From assembly GCA_020345705.1 (NCBI GenBank), contig CP070766.1, positions 2,273,158 through 2,298,056 of the forward strand: a DNA stretch of 24,899 bases, given 5' to 3'. Positions 1 to 7,448 of this stretch are shown one piece after another; the stretch's first letter is position 1, and each line of letters opens with the position of its first letter. The position numbers were made by a program, and so were the translations under genes. Source of the DNA: Candidatus Zixiibacteriota bacterium. GTDB taxonomy: Bacteria > Zixibacteria > MSB-5A5 > GN15 > PGXB01. The notes beneath the pieces were generated by a model that saw only the letters and a program-made list of their open reading frames with translations, was not told the origin of the DNA and searched no databases.

Positions 1-757
1 TGTATTTGGAGGCAAGAAAGCCGCGAACTTCCCTTATAAGGCCCGGTGCTCTGTCCACTCCTGTTGCCTGGATGATCATCATATTGGGATGCCGGTACGA
101 CCACATGGTCTTAAACGTGCTGGAAGGTATCCATGACATACGAGAATCCCTGCCGGAATAGGAACTGTTCTGCTCTTTCTGCTTCATCACCCCTATAACC
201 GCAAACGGGATCCCGTTTACAAAAAGCGCTTTTCCGATAACATCAGTTGAGCCGTACAGGTCTTTGGCCAGCTCGTTGCCGAGGAAAATCACCCGTCTCT
301 TTTCGGCCATATCAAAGGGATTGATGAAGCGCCCTCCTTCCTGGGGGATAATGTTGCGCATCTCGTTAAACTCGGGCCAGACTCCGGCGACGTAGGCAAG
401 TCTATTGGACCTGCCCGCTTTCAGAGGAACACTCCAGCGTCTGTACTCGGGAGAGATACTCTTCACGGACGGCAGAGTCGCTTTCATGCGGGCGATGTCC
501 TCCTCGGTAAACTGAATCCATCGTCCACGCTGGAGCCCTTTCCAGGGCTCTGAGGTCCGGCTTGGCCACATCAGCACGATATTCTGTCCCAGACCTCTGA
601 ACCTTTTGTTCTGGTATTCACTCAGCCCGGTGCCGAATCCCATCAAAAGCACGACCGACATCGTTCCCCAGAGAATTCCGAACATAGTCATCAGAGTGCG
701 CAATTTCTGATTGCGCATATCGCGGAAGAACTGCTTAACGGAGAGCAAGGGGAGCAT
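1..757 (-). CDS. MacB/FtsX-type ABC transporter permease, partial
   Basis: This gene starts at an ATG at 757 and runs off the left edge, so only about 252 N-terminal residues are visible. The translation begins MLPLLSVKQFFRDMRNQKL, followed by a hydrophobic first membrane segment (about residues 22-45, LRTLMTMFGILWGTMSVVLL). A long extracytoplasmic stretch with the MacB periplasmic-core pattern follows, for example VIFLGNELAKDLYG and VIGKALFVNGIPFAVIGVM. In the family this subunit works with an ATPase and a periplasmic adaptor to move lipoproteins, peptides or drugs across the envelope. The adaptor gene lies directly upstream, with 4 bases between its stop and this ATG, so the two are probably translationally coupled. 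No ATPase gene is visible; it may lie beyond the edge. The family call is firm, the substrate unknown. Confidence 0.85.
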   Translation of the reverse strand, partial: MLPLLSVKQFFRDMRNQKLRTLMTMFGILWGTMSVVLLMGFGTGLSEYQNKRFRGLGQNIVLMWPSRTSEPWKGLQRGRWIQFTEEDIARMKATLPSVKSISPEYRRWSVPLKAGRSNRLAYVAGVWPEFNEMRNIIPQEGGRFINPFDMAEKRRVIFLGNELAKDLYGSTDVIGKALFVNGIPFAVIGVMKQKEQNSSYSGRDSRMSWIPSSTFKTMWSYRHPNMMIIQATGVDRAPGLIREVRGFLASKY

Positions 758-761
758 GCTT

Positions 762-1847
762 TTATATCTCCCTGGGAGGACGCTCAATCAGAACGTCGCC
801 TTCCCCGACACCGGACGTGACCTCAATGTTGATTCCATCCGAAAGGCCGACTTCAATTGCGACTTTGCTTGTCTCCCCCAGGGTGTCTTGAATTTCCACA
901 AAAGCCGAGTCATCGACAAAAGTTATCAGGCGTTCGGGGATGACCAGGATATCCTCTTTCTTGGTAATGATAATATCGGCATTGGCCGAATAACCGGCTC
1001 TGAGAAGCCGACTGCCCAGATCGGCCAATTTGATTTCGACGTCGAAGACCGTCGATCCTTCCTCGCGGTGCGCTTTCGGTGACACTCTCTCGAGGGTTCC
1101 GAAGATAGTGTCCTTGGGCAGCGCCCCGACCGTTATTTCTGCGTCCATGCCCGCATTCAGTTTGCCGACGTCGATTTCATCCACCGTACCCTTGAATATG
1201 AGGTCTTCCATATAAGCGAGAGTCATGAGATCGGTGCCGGCTTGGTACGAGGTCAGAGGTACGACCGGGTCACCTTCTTCGACCAGTCTTGACAGGACCA
1301 TCCCGTTGACCTGTGATTTGATGGTGTTATCCACTTTCAGGTCGGCGATTTCAGTCTTGCCTGATTCGATCAGTTGCAGCTTCTCTTCGGCCAGCTGCAG
1401 CCTCAGGCGTGCCTGCTCGTAAACCGATTCCTTGGTGTCGAACTCCTGCGTGGAGATAAGCTCTTTTTCAAGAAGCGTTTTGAAACGCTCATATTCCCGC
1501 TTGGCGTTCTCGAAAGCGACTTCATAGATTTCCACCTGCCGTTTCGCTTCGGCAAACTCGATCGGAGTCGGGTCGGGGGCGACGTCGATCAACGGATCGC
1601 CAACCCTGACCTCGTCACCAACTTCGACATATATCTTTCTCACGATGCCGGAGATTTTGGATTTGACGGATATCTCCTGCTTCGGCTCAATTTTCCCGAC
1701 CGCCAGTGCCTTGTCGATAATTGAGCCTTTCGTAACCTGAAGCGTCTTAAGTCCGTTTTCCTTCTTGGCGTTGCCGCTCAGGGCGAAGAAAAGGACGGCG
1801 CTTATGACAGCCAGAACAATGACTACAAGGAGAATCTTCTTGAACAT
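762..1847 (-). CDS. MacA/HlyD-type periplasmic adaptor (membrane fusion protein)
   Basis: The 361-residue protein has an N-terminal membrane anchor (about residues 4-24, ILLVVIVLAVISAVLFF). A biotinyl-lipoyl-like half-motif follows (VGKIEPKQEISVKSKISGIV), then a charged alpha-helical hairpin (about 90-165, rich in E, K, Q and R). The second lipoyl half comes next (IKSQVNGMVLSRLVEEGDPV), then beta-barrel and membrane-proximal segments. This is the standard order for tripartite efflux or MacAB-type adaptors, which bridge an inner-membrane ABC transporter to the outer membrane. It is the first gene of a minus-strand pair with the permease at 757. The Shine-Dalgarno is weak: only a GAGTG-like run lies upstream of the ATG. 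The gene is divergent from the LPS cluster. The adaptor class is clear; the cargo is not. Confidence 0.88.
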   Translation of the reverse strand: MFKKILLVVIVLAVISAVLFFALSGNAKKENGLKTLQVTKGSIIDKALAVGKIEPKQEISVKSKISGIVRKIYVEVGDEVRVGDPLIDVAPDPTPIEFAEAKRQVEIYEVAFENAKREYERFKTLLEKELISTQEFDTKESVYEQARLRLQLAEEKLQLIESGKTEIADLKVDNTIKSQVNGMVLSRLVEEGDPVVPLTSYQAGTDLMTLAYMEDLIFKGTVDEIDVGKLNAGMDAEITVGALPKDTIFGTLERVSPKAHREEGSTVFDVEIKLADLGSRLLRAGYSANADIIITKKEDILVIPERLITFVDDSAFVEIQDTLGETSKVAIEVGLSDGINIEVTSGVGEGDVLIERPPREI

Positions 1848-2050
1848 TTTTTCACTCTTAGTTTATTGATTCGATTTTTCGCCTGTTTGAAAAGAATCTA
1901 CGCCCGGTCAATGCTTTTGTTTCGGAATCCCACGTCGCCATATGCTTAGATCCTTCATATTATTGGACGCTGATATTCCGCTAAAGTTACCGGGATACGG
2001 AAACCTGCCGAAAATTAGCGAATCTCTCGACTGGAAGCCAAATCAATTTT

Positions 2051-2079
2051 TTGACTTTCGACGCTGAATAGCATATTTT
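2051..2079 (+). promoter_or_regulatory. Putative sigma-70-like promoter of the DUF4430-kds-lpxL-lptC cluster
   Basis: TTGACT at 2051-2056 is followed after 17 bases by TATTTT at 2074-2079. The -35 matches consensus at five of six positions and the -10 at four. It lies in the 273-base gap between the divergent adaptor gene and the lipoprotein gene, and predicts transcription from about 2086, about 35 bases before the ATG at 2121. I found no comparable pair for the adaptor gene on the minus strand in the same gap. Confidence 0.45.
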
Positions 2080-2120
2080 AGCTCAAGTTTTGGATTTGGG
2101 TGGGCTTCGCGTATAGCAGG

Positions 2121-2489
2121 ATGATCAAAGAATCGACAGGCTTCGTTTTTTTTCTCGGATTGCTTTTGATAGTTGCCGGATGCGCCGACTCGGGAAGAAA
2201 CGAAAGCGCGGACTCACGGGCGGTAAGGACGGCGGAACCGCCTGACAGTGCCGTCATCGTACTATCGGGTGAAACGGGGAAATCGGTGCTGGAAATAACA
2301 CGGGAGCATTATTCGATTGAATATAAAGAAAGCCCGATGGGGGCTTTTGTAAACATGATTGATTCTCTTGAGACCGGTTCGGGTTACGGGTGGTTCTACA
2401 CGGTGAACGATACTCCCGGTCAGATAGCGGCCGACCGGCATATCACGACCGATTCGGATACGGTCACGTGGCACTACAGAAAGTATTAA
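2121..2489 (+). CDS. DUF4430-domain lipoprotein
   Basis: The predicted 122-residue protein opens with a lipoprotein signal: two charges, a hydrophobic core (FVFFLGLLLIVAGC) and a lipobox with Cys21. The mature part resembles DUF4430, the fold of the C-terminal domain of transcobalamin-like proteins. It has a GKSVLEI-type opening, a central GSGYGWFYTVND core and an end pattern DSDTVTWHYRKY. In Gram-positive bacteria such domains often accompany surface or cobalamin-binding proteins; the ligand here is unknown. A GTG at 2100 in the same frame is possible, but it would put seven residues before the signal peptide and lie close to the predicted transcription start, so the ATG at 2121 is preferred. 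It precedes kdsA by 24 bases on the same strand, so it may lead that transcript. Confidence 0.7.
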   Translation: MIKESTGFVFFLGLLLIVAGCADSGRNESADSRAVRTAEPPDSAVIVLSGETGKSVLEITREHYSIEYKESPMGAFVNMIDSLETGSGYGWFYTVNDTPGQIAADRHITTDSDTVTWHYRKY

Positions 2490-2513
2490 GACTTTAAATA
2501 GATTGAGGGTGCT

Positions 2514-3311
2514 ATGAATGTTGACCAGATTTTAGACGGCAAGGAGCTTTTTATCATTGCCGGACCCTGTGTTGTTGAATCGGAGGAGATTTGCCTCACG
2601 GTAGCGGATAAAGTCAAAGAGCTTTCGGTGAAGTACAAAACACCGGCAGTCTTCAAGTCTTCTTACGCCAAGGCAAATCGACTGTCGGGTGAATCCTTCG
2701 CCGGCTATGGCATGGAGTATGGGCTTGAGGTCCTGGGTAAGGTCCGCGAGAAATTCGACCTGCCGGTGTTGACTGACGTTCATGAGACGGCTGAAACCAG
2801 AATCGCCGCCGAAGTTGTGGATATTTTGCAGGTTCCGGCTTTCCTGTCGCGCCAGACGGAGTTAGTCCGGCAGGCCGCCGCCACCGGGAAGTGGGTAAAT
2901 ATCAAGAAGGGCCAGTTTCTCGCCCCGGAAGACATGGATAAAATCGCGGCGAAGGCCAAATCAGGCAAAGTCATTTTGACCGAAAGAGGTTCTTCCTTCG
3001 GGTATCACAATCTGGTAGTTGATTTTCGTTCTCTGCTTATCATGCGGCGGTTTGGCTACCCGGTTGTGTTTGATGCCACTCATTCATTGCAGCTGCCCGG
3101 GGGAATGGGGGACTTTTCATCCGGTCAGCCGGAGTTTATCATACCCTTTGCCAAAGCGGCCGTCTCCATAGGTGTCAATGGTCTGTTTATCGAAACGCAT
3201 CCGGAACCGGCAAAGGCCCTTTCCGATTCGGCGACGATGCTGCCTCTGGACAGGCTGGAAACATTATTCAAAGAAGTCTTGACATCAAAGGAGTCCGCCA
3301 GGCAGGATTAA
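2514..3311 (+). CDS. kdsA: 3-deoxy-8-phosphooctulonate synthase (Kdo-8-phosphate synthase)
   Basis: This enzyme condenses phosphoenolpyruvate with arabinose 5-phosphate to give Kdo 8-phosphate, the committed step to the Kdo sugars of LPS, in the cytoplasm. The 265-residue length is typical. Recognisable motifs are IIAGPCVVES (14-23), FKSSYAKANR (47-56), LTDVHE (86-91) and ERGSSFGYHNLVVDFRS. Cys19 replaces the Asn of the Escherichia coli enzyme, and His190, Glu227 and Asp238 match, at a constant offset of five, the metal ligands I recall for Aquifex aeolicus KdsA (His185, Glu222, Asp233). It is therefore likely a metal-dependent KdsA. The ATG at 2514 has a GAGGGTG Shine-Dalgarno just upstream. 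kdsC starts one base after the stop. Confidence 0.95.
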   Translation: MNVDQILDGKELFIIAGPCVVESEEICLTVADKVKELSVKYKTPAVFKSSYAKANRLSGESFAGYGMEYGLEVLGKVREKFDLPVLTDVHETAETRIAAEVVDILQVPAFLSRQTELVRQAAATGKWVNIKKGQFLAPEDMDKIAAKAKSGKVILTERGSSFGYHNLVVDFRSLLIMRRFGYPVVFDATHSLQLPGGMGDFSSGQPEFIIPFAKAAVSIGVNGLFIETHPEPAKALSDSATMLPLDRLETLFKEVLTSKESARQD

Positions 3312-3312
3312 C

Positions 3313-3861
3313 ATGAGTGAGCATGAAGGCAGCAAGCATTTAACCCGTCGCGAACTGGCCGAACAGCTTAAAAAGATAAAATTGCTGGCGCTTGATGTTG
3401 ACGGTGTCCTGACTGATGACCGCATCTTTTTCGGCCCCGACGGTTTCGAATTGAAGCAGTTCAACATCTCCGACGGCTTCTTTATGGTTCTGGCCATGCG
3501 GGCCGGCCTTGAGATCGCGGTTGTCTCCGGGCGTCCTTCAAAAGCAACAACCACCCGGATGAAAGACCTGGGAATCAAGCACGTTTTACAGGATATGAAA
3601 GACAAGCGCAAGCAGATCGCACCGCTTCTTGAGAAGCTGGGGCTTGAGTTCTCTGACGTGGCTTTCATGGGAAACGAGCTTCTTGACATCGGCCTCGCCA
3701 GGGAGGTTGGGCTCTCGATCGCGGTGGCCGATTCGGCGCCGGAGCTGATTGACGTGGTTGACTACGTCACAAAAGCCAGAGGAGGCGAAGGAGCGGTGAG
3801 GGAAGTTCTGAAAGCCTACTTCGAAGGAAACAATGTTGACCCCGCTTCGCATTTGGTGTAG
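3313..3861 (+). CDS. kdsC: Kdo-8-phosphate phosphatase, HAD superfamily
   Basis: The 182-residue protein has the KdsC layout. The nucleophile motif DVDGVLTD lies at 28-35 (Asp28 and Asp30 catalytic), the motif II region is VVSGRPSKATTTRM (70-83), and Lys98-Arg99-Lys100 precede a C-terminal GGEGAVREVLKAY tail typical of KdsC. It would hydrolyse Kdo 8-phosphate to free Kdo. Motif IV reads FMGNELLDIG (118-127) where the usual form is GDDxxD, so Asn121 and Glu122 stand in for the two aspartates, with Asp125 kept. Related sugar phosphatases use GND, so activity is probably retained. It starts one base after the kdsA stop, and kdsD follows after 9 bases, indicating one operon. Confidence 0.9.
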   Translation: MSEHEGSKHLTRRELAEQLKKIKLLALDVDGVLTDDRIFFGPDGFELKQFNISDGFFMVLAMRAGLEIAVVSGRPSKATTTRMKDLGIKHVLQDMKDKRKQIAPLLEKLGLEFSDVAFMGNELLDIGLAREVGLSIAVADSAPELIDVVDYVTKARGGEGAVREVLKAYFEGNNVDPASHLV

Positions 3862-3870
3862 GTTTGGCTT

Positions 3871-4830
3871 ATGATTTTGAAGAATGCTCGCGAGGTTATC
3901 GAGAGGGAAGCCGAGGCGATCCGGGATCTGGCCTCCAAGCTCGATGAGAATTTCACCGCCGCCGTCAGGCTGATTCTGGAATGCCAGGGCCGGGTGATTG
4001 TGACGGGCATGGGCAAGTCGGGACTGGTCGGCAAAAAAGTCGCCGCGACTTTTTCATCCACAGGAATATCGGCGTTTTTCCTGCATCCGGCGGAAGGGGT
4101 GCATGGCGATATCGGGCTGGTGCGATCCGACGACATTCTTATTGCCATCTCCAAGTCGGGGGCCACCGAAGAACTTCATCAGATCCTTCCCGCCGTCAAG
4201 CGCCTGGGGGTGAAAATAATCCTTTTGACTGGCCAGGTTGACTCGCCGCTGGCTTCTAGGTGCGATCTTGTTCTGGATTGTTCGGTTGCGGCGGAAGCCT
4301 GTCCAAATAATCTCGTGCCCACATCTTCGACGACAGCGGCGATGGTGATGGGCGATGCCCTGGCCGTGGCGCTTCTGAAGGAGCGCAACTTTTCGGCGGA
4401 GGATTTTGCCTATCTTCATCCCGGAGGCTCCTTGGGACGGCGGCTGTTGATGCACGTGGAAGAATTGATGCACGTCAATTCCGAGATTCCGATTGTGAAG
4501 CCGGAGACGAACATGCGCGACACCATCCTCGAAATCACCGGAAAACGTCTGGGAGCCGCCCTGGTGGTTGATGATAACAACGTCCTGGTGGGAATATTCA
4601 CCGATGGTGACCTGCGCCGTCTGGCCCAGGAGGATGATGAGTTCTTCTCCCGGACAACCGGGGAGGTTATGATCAAGAACCCGAAGAGCATAAGGCCCGG
4701 AGCGATTCTCGATGAAGCCCTGGCGAAAATGGAGAAATTCTCAATAACGGTGCTTCCCGTGGTGAACGAAAAGAATCAGCCGGTCGGCATTATTCATCTG
4801 CATGATATCCTGAAATCCAAGCTGGTTTAG
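3871..4830 (+). CDS. kdsD: Arabinose-5-phosphate isomerase
   Basis: This protein interconverts ribulose 5-phosphate and arabinose 5-phosphate, supplying the KdsA substrate. The 319-residue sequence has a SIS sugar-isomerase domain (about 33-190) with TGMGKSGLVGKKVA (45-58), HPAEGVHGDIG (72-82), NNLVPTSSTTA (146-156) and HPGGSLGRRL (183-192). Two CBS domains follow (about 200-255 and 262-319), seen in ALVVDDNNVLVGIFTDGDLR and in the final VLPVVNEKNQPVGIIHLHDI. Length and domain order match the KdsD/GutQ family. Co-location with kdsA and kdsC supports the Kdo role over the GutQ alternative. It is followed after 6 bases by the acyltransferase gene. Confidence 0.94.
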   Translation: MILKNAREVIEREAEAIRDLASKLDENFTAAVRLILECQGRVIVTGMGKSGLVGKKVAATFSSTGISAFFLHPAEGVHGDIGLVRSDDILIAISKSGATEELHQILPAVKRLGVKIILLTGQVDSPLASRCDLVLDCSVAAEACPNNLVPTSSTTAAMVMGDALAVALLKERNFSAEDFAYLHPGGSLGRRLLMHVEELMHVNSEIPIVKPETNMRDTILEITGKRLGAALVVDDNNVLVGIFTDGDLRRLAQEDDEFFSRTTGEVMIKNPKSIRPGAILDEALAKMEKFSITVLPVVNEKNQPVGIIHLHDILKSKLV

Positions 4831-4836
4831 TCTTTC

Positions 4837-5748
4837 GTGAAAATACTCAAGAAAGTAAAGAACGATTTTATCTACTATTGTACCATACTGGTCATCAGGT
4901 TTTTTAACGTCATACCGCGCGGCCCGGCTGTCTTCATCGGCGGGGCCTTCGGATACGGCGCCTATCTGATCAGCGGGAAAGATAGAGCCAGGGCGCATCA
5001 TACGCTCGGAATCGCCTATGGCGACAGTCTCAGCGCGGGGCAGAAGCGGGAAATCATTCGGAGTCTCTTCATTAATTTCGGCAAGAATATCGCCGACGTG
5101 GTCAGGTTCAAAAAATATTATAACAGCCAGATAAAAGACCTGATTGATGTCGAGGGCCTTGAACATTTCGACCGGGTTTACAAACGAGGCAAAGGCGTTA
5201 TCGCCGTCACCGGGCATATCGGGAATTTTGAACTTCTGGCCGCCTTTTTCGTAAGCAGCGGTTATAATGCCGCCGTGATCGGCAGAGAGCTCTATGACGG
5301 ACGACTTGATAAGCTCCTGGTGGATAACAGACAGGCCATCGGGATAGTGAATATATCAACTCAGGATTCTCCGCGCCGAATTCTGAAAGCCCTCAAAGAT
5401 GGGTATGCGTTGGGGGTTTTGATTGATACCGACTCGATGCGTGTCCGGAGCGAGTTTATACCGGCCTTCGGCAAACTTTCATACACTCCGGTGGGCCAAT
5501 CGATTCTTGGCCTTAAGACCGGGGCCGGGTTTGTGCCGATGGCGTGTGTCCGCAAGGGCAGGAGATATGAAGTTATTGTCAGGCCCGAAATTGCAATAGA
5601 GCGGACTAACGATTTCGACAAAGACGTGTATAATATTACGAAGAAGTGCACAGAGGCTCTTGAGGAAATAATAAACGAGCACAAGGACCAGTGGATCTGG
5701 ATCCATAATCGCTGGCTGACCAGACCGAAGAAACCGATAGATAAATAA
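4837..5748 (+). CDS. Lipid A biosynthesis acyltransferase, LpxL/HtrB family
   Basis: The 303-residue protein belongs to the LpxL/LpxM lysophospholipid acyltransferase family, which adds secondary acyl chains to Kdo2-lipid A at the inner membrane. The catalytic H(x)4E motif is HIGNFE (His127, Glu132), preceded by GKGVIAVTG. Downstream motifs include GVLIDTD, FGKLSYTPVGQSILGLKTGAGFVP split around 215-240, and the ending QWIWIHNRWLTRP, which resembles the usual QYxWxHxRxxxRP. The start is a GTG at 4837, 6 bases after kdsD. LpxL and LpxM cannot be told apart from sequence alone, so no symbol is given. Its place between kdsD and lptC ties it to Kdo-lipid A assembly. Confidence 0.88.
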   Translation: MKILKKVKNDFIYYCTILVIRFFNVIPRGPAVFIGGAFGYGAYLISGKDRARAHHTLGIAYGDSLSAGQKREIIRSLFINFGKNIADVVRFKKYYNSQIKDLIDVEGLEHFDRVYKRGKGVIAVTGHIGNFELLAAFFVSSGYNAAVIGRELYDGRLDKLLVDNRQAIGIVNISTQDSPRRILKALKDGYALGVLIDTDSMRVRSEFIPAFGKLSYTPVGQSILGLKTGAGFVPMACVRKGRRYEVIVRPEIAIERTNDFDKDVYNITKKCTEALEEIINEHKDQWIWIHNRWLTRPKKPIDK

Positions 5749-5754
5749 ACAGTT

Positions 5755-6330
5755 ATGAGAACCGGAATTCTTTCCATATTTGCCTTGGTAATTCTTGCCG
5801 CCATGCTCGGATGCGGTGAAAAGAACGAGATAAAGGCGCCCGGAGTGGGCGAGGCCGACAGCCTGGCTTCAGTGCGAATCAGACCTGACCAGCAGATCAG
5901 CGAGGCCGAAATTGCCCTTTTCAACGGCCCTGTCAGAACGACCGTTATCAAGGCCGACTACATCGAGAAGTTCAACAAGCAGGATTCGACCCTGGCGTGG
6001 GGACTAGATGTCTACTTCTACGACAGGGAAGGCAAGGAATCCTCCCATCTGGTTGCCGACAGCGGGCTGGTGAGGGAAACCACTAAAATGCTGGTGGCAA
6101 ACGGCAACGTGGTTGTGGTGACCCCCGAAGACAGCGCTCGGCTGGAAACCGAGCAGCTTTTCTGGAATGGCCGAAGCGAGATGATAACGACCGACAAGTT
6201 TGTCACCATCTATCAGCACGGGGATACTTTGCAGGGCTACGGTCTTGAGGCCGACCGCGGGCTGAAGCGCGTCAAGATAAAAAGGCAGGTCAAAGGCACG
6301 GTCAAGAGCACTGAAGGCGTCACCGAGTAA
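5755..6330 (+). CDS. lptC: LPS export system protein LptC, lipoprotein-anchored form
   Basis: The 191-residue protein has an N-terminal lipoprotein-like signal (ILSIFALVILAAMLGC) with Cys20 as the probable lipidated residue. The rest is LptC-like beta-rich sequence: LFNGPVRTTVIKADYIEKF, then LDVYFYDREGKESSHLVAD, ETTKMLVANGNVVVVT, LETEQLFWN and a TLQGYGLEADRGLKRVKI end. LptC passes LPS from the LptB2FG transporter to LptA in the periplasm. E. coli LptC is held by a transmembrane helix, so a lipid anchor would be a variant, one seen in other phyla. It follows the acyltransferase gene by 6 bases. lptA and lptB, often next in this gene order, are absent, and the plus-strand run ends here. Confidence 0.8.
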   Translation: MRTGILSIFALVILAAMLGCGEKNEIKAPGVGEADSLASVRIRPDQQISEAEIALFNGPVRTTVIKADYIEKFNKQDSTLAWGLDVYFYDREGKESSHLVADSGLVRETTKMLVANGNVVVVTPEDSARLETEQLFWNGRSEMITTDKFVTIYQHGDTLQGYGLEADRGLKRVKIKRQVKGTVKSTEGVTE

Positions 6331-6355
6331 GCTCTCTCAATATGCTCAGTAGCTC

Positions 6356-6391
6356 AAACGTTCCTGTCTGAGTTCGCAAACGGGAATGTTT
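6356..6391. terminator. Hairpin between convergent lptC and phzF-family genes
   Basis: AAACGTTCCTGT (6356-6367) pairs with ACGGGAATGTTT (6380-6391) over twelve positions with two G-T wobbles and a 12-base loop. It sits between the lptC stop and the stop of the convergent minus-strand gene, where a shared terminator would be expected. There is no thymine run on either strand, so intrinsic termination is uncertain. Confidence 0.3.
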
Positions 6392-6397
6392 ACGCCA

Positions 6398-7285
6398 CTA
6401 CACCAGATTTCCGCGGGCGGTCATTATGACTCTGCCGCCGACATAAATGTCAATCGTGGCGCCTTTCTTTTCAGCCTTGAGAAACAGCTGTGACGGTCGT
6501 CCGATTTCGTGGCCCTGGTCAACCCTGATGTCAATTTTCTCCTTGCCGAAGTAACTATATTTGGCCAGATACCCGGCGAGGCATCCGTTGGCCGACCCGG
6601 TCGCGGGATCTTCAACGATACCCAGCTCATCTGCAAAGAACCTGACGCTCAATTGGTTTCCCTTCTCGCGCGCTTCCGGGGAGAATATGAGAATCACCTT
6701 GGTGTCCAGGTCTTTGACCGCCTCGAAAAATATCTCCTTATTCACCCGCGCCTTTTTAAGAGCGGCCAGGCTTTTCAGAGGAGCTATTATACATCCCGCC
6801 CCGGTTGAGACCACCTGAATCGGGAAATTGCCGTCAATGTCGCCTTCGGACAGGCCGAGCGCCACTGCAATATCCGCCGGACTGAGCCTTTTACCGAAGG
6901 AGGGATGTACCGGCTTAAATTGCAGGAAATCTGGCTCGCCGTTTTTATATAATATGGTGACCGGAATCTGCCCGACCTTCAGATTGAGCACAATCTTTTC
7001 AGCCTGCTTCTTCACAATCTCCTGCTGGATTATGAAAGCTGTCCCGATGGTGGGATGTCCGGCAAAGGGCAGCTCGTCCTCCGGAGTGAAAATCCTGACG
7101 TCATAGCCGCCGTTTATTTCTTTATCCGAGAGGATGAACGTTGTCTCCGAGTAGTTCATCTCTTTGGCAATTCGCTGCATGTCTTCATCGGAAAAGCCGG
7201 CCGCATCTCTGATGACGGCCAGCTGATTCCCGGAGTATTTTTTTTCCGTGAAAACGTCTACGATATAAAGTATGTTATCCGGCAT
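6398..7285 (-). CDS. PhzF-family isomerase/epimerase
   Basis: The 295-residue protein has the two-fold diaminopimelate-epimerase-like PhzF architecture. The N-terminal half has the opening IVDVFTEKKYSGNQLAVI and NYSETTFIL, where Glu47 is the family's catalytic acid/base. GHPTIGTAF follows at about 77. The C-terminal half has DELGIVEDPATGSANGCLAGYL, written here in part as DPATGSANGC. No phenazine gene is nearby, so a phenazine role is not supported; most homologues have unknown substrates. The ATG at 7285 has a near-perfect AGGAGG Shine-Dalgarno upstream on the minus strand. It is divergent from the aminotransferase at 7449 and convergent with lptC. Family is sure, substrate is not. Confidence 0.9.
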   Translation of the reverse strand: MPDNILYIVDVFTEKKYSGNQLAVIRDAAGFSDEDMQRIAKEMNYSETTFILSDKEINGGYDVRIFTPEDELPFAGHPTIGTAFIIQQEIVKKQAEKIVLNLKVGQIPVTILYKNGEPDFLQFKPVHPSFGKRLSPADIAVALGLSEGDIDGNFPIQVVSTGAGCIIAPLKSLAALKKARVNKEIFFEAVKDLDTKVILIFSPEAREKGNQLSVRFFADELGIVEDPATGSANGCLAGYLAKYSYFGKEKIDIRVDQGHEIGRPSQLFLKAEKKGATIDIYVGGRVIMTARGNLV

Positions 7286-7448
7286 ATTTATTTCCTCCTG
7301 TCATATGTTAAGTTCGGTTCCCGGCTTCCATTATCTACGGAACAGGTTTGAATTAGTTGCCGTATCCATATTTAAGATGAAGAGTAAGAGCGCTTGGACA
7401 AAAGGATAAGACAAAGTTTCCGAATCCTGTATAACCGGGGAGGTTCTA

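Noticed and set aside
4054..4473. Minus-strand open frame of 139 codons inside kdsD
   Set aside because: Antisense to a clear SIS-CBS protein, low-complexity basic translation without a domain.
5361..5951. Minus-strand open frame of 196 codons across the acyltransferase and lptC genes
   Set aside because: It lies antisense to two well-supported genes, has no recognisable domain and no ribosome site; it is a by-product of codon use on the other strand.
6398..7285. Phenazine biosynthesis
   Set aside because: Only a PhzF-family protein is present; none of the other phenazine genes is nearby and the family is mostly not involved in phenazines.
7430..7435. TATAAC as a -10 box for the aminotransferase
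   Set aside because: No suitable -35 at 16-18 bases, and the start would fall at or past the Shine-Dalgarno.
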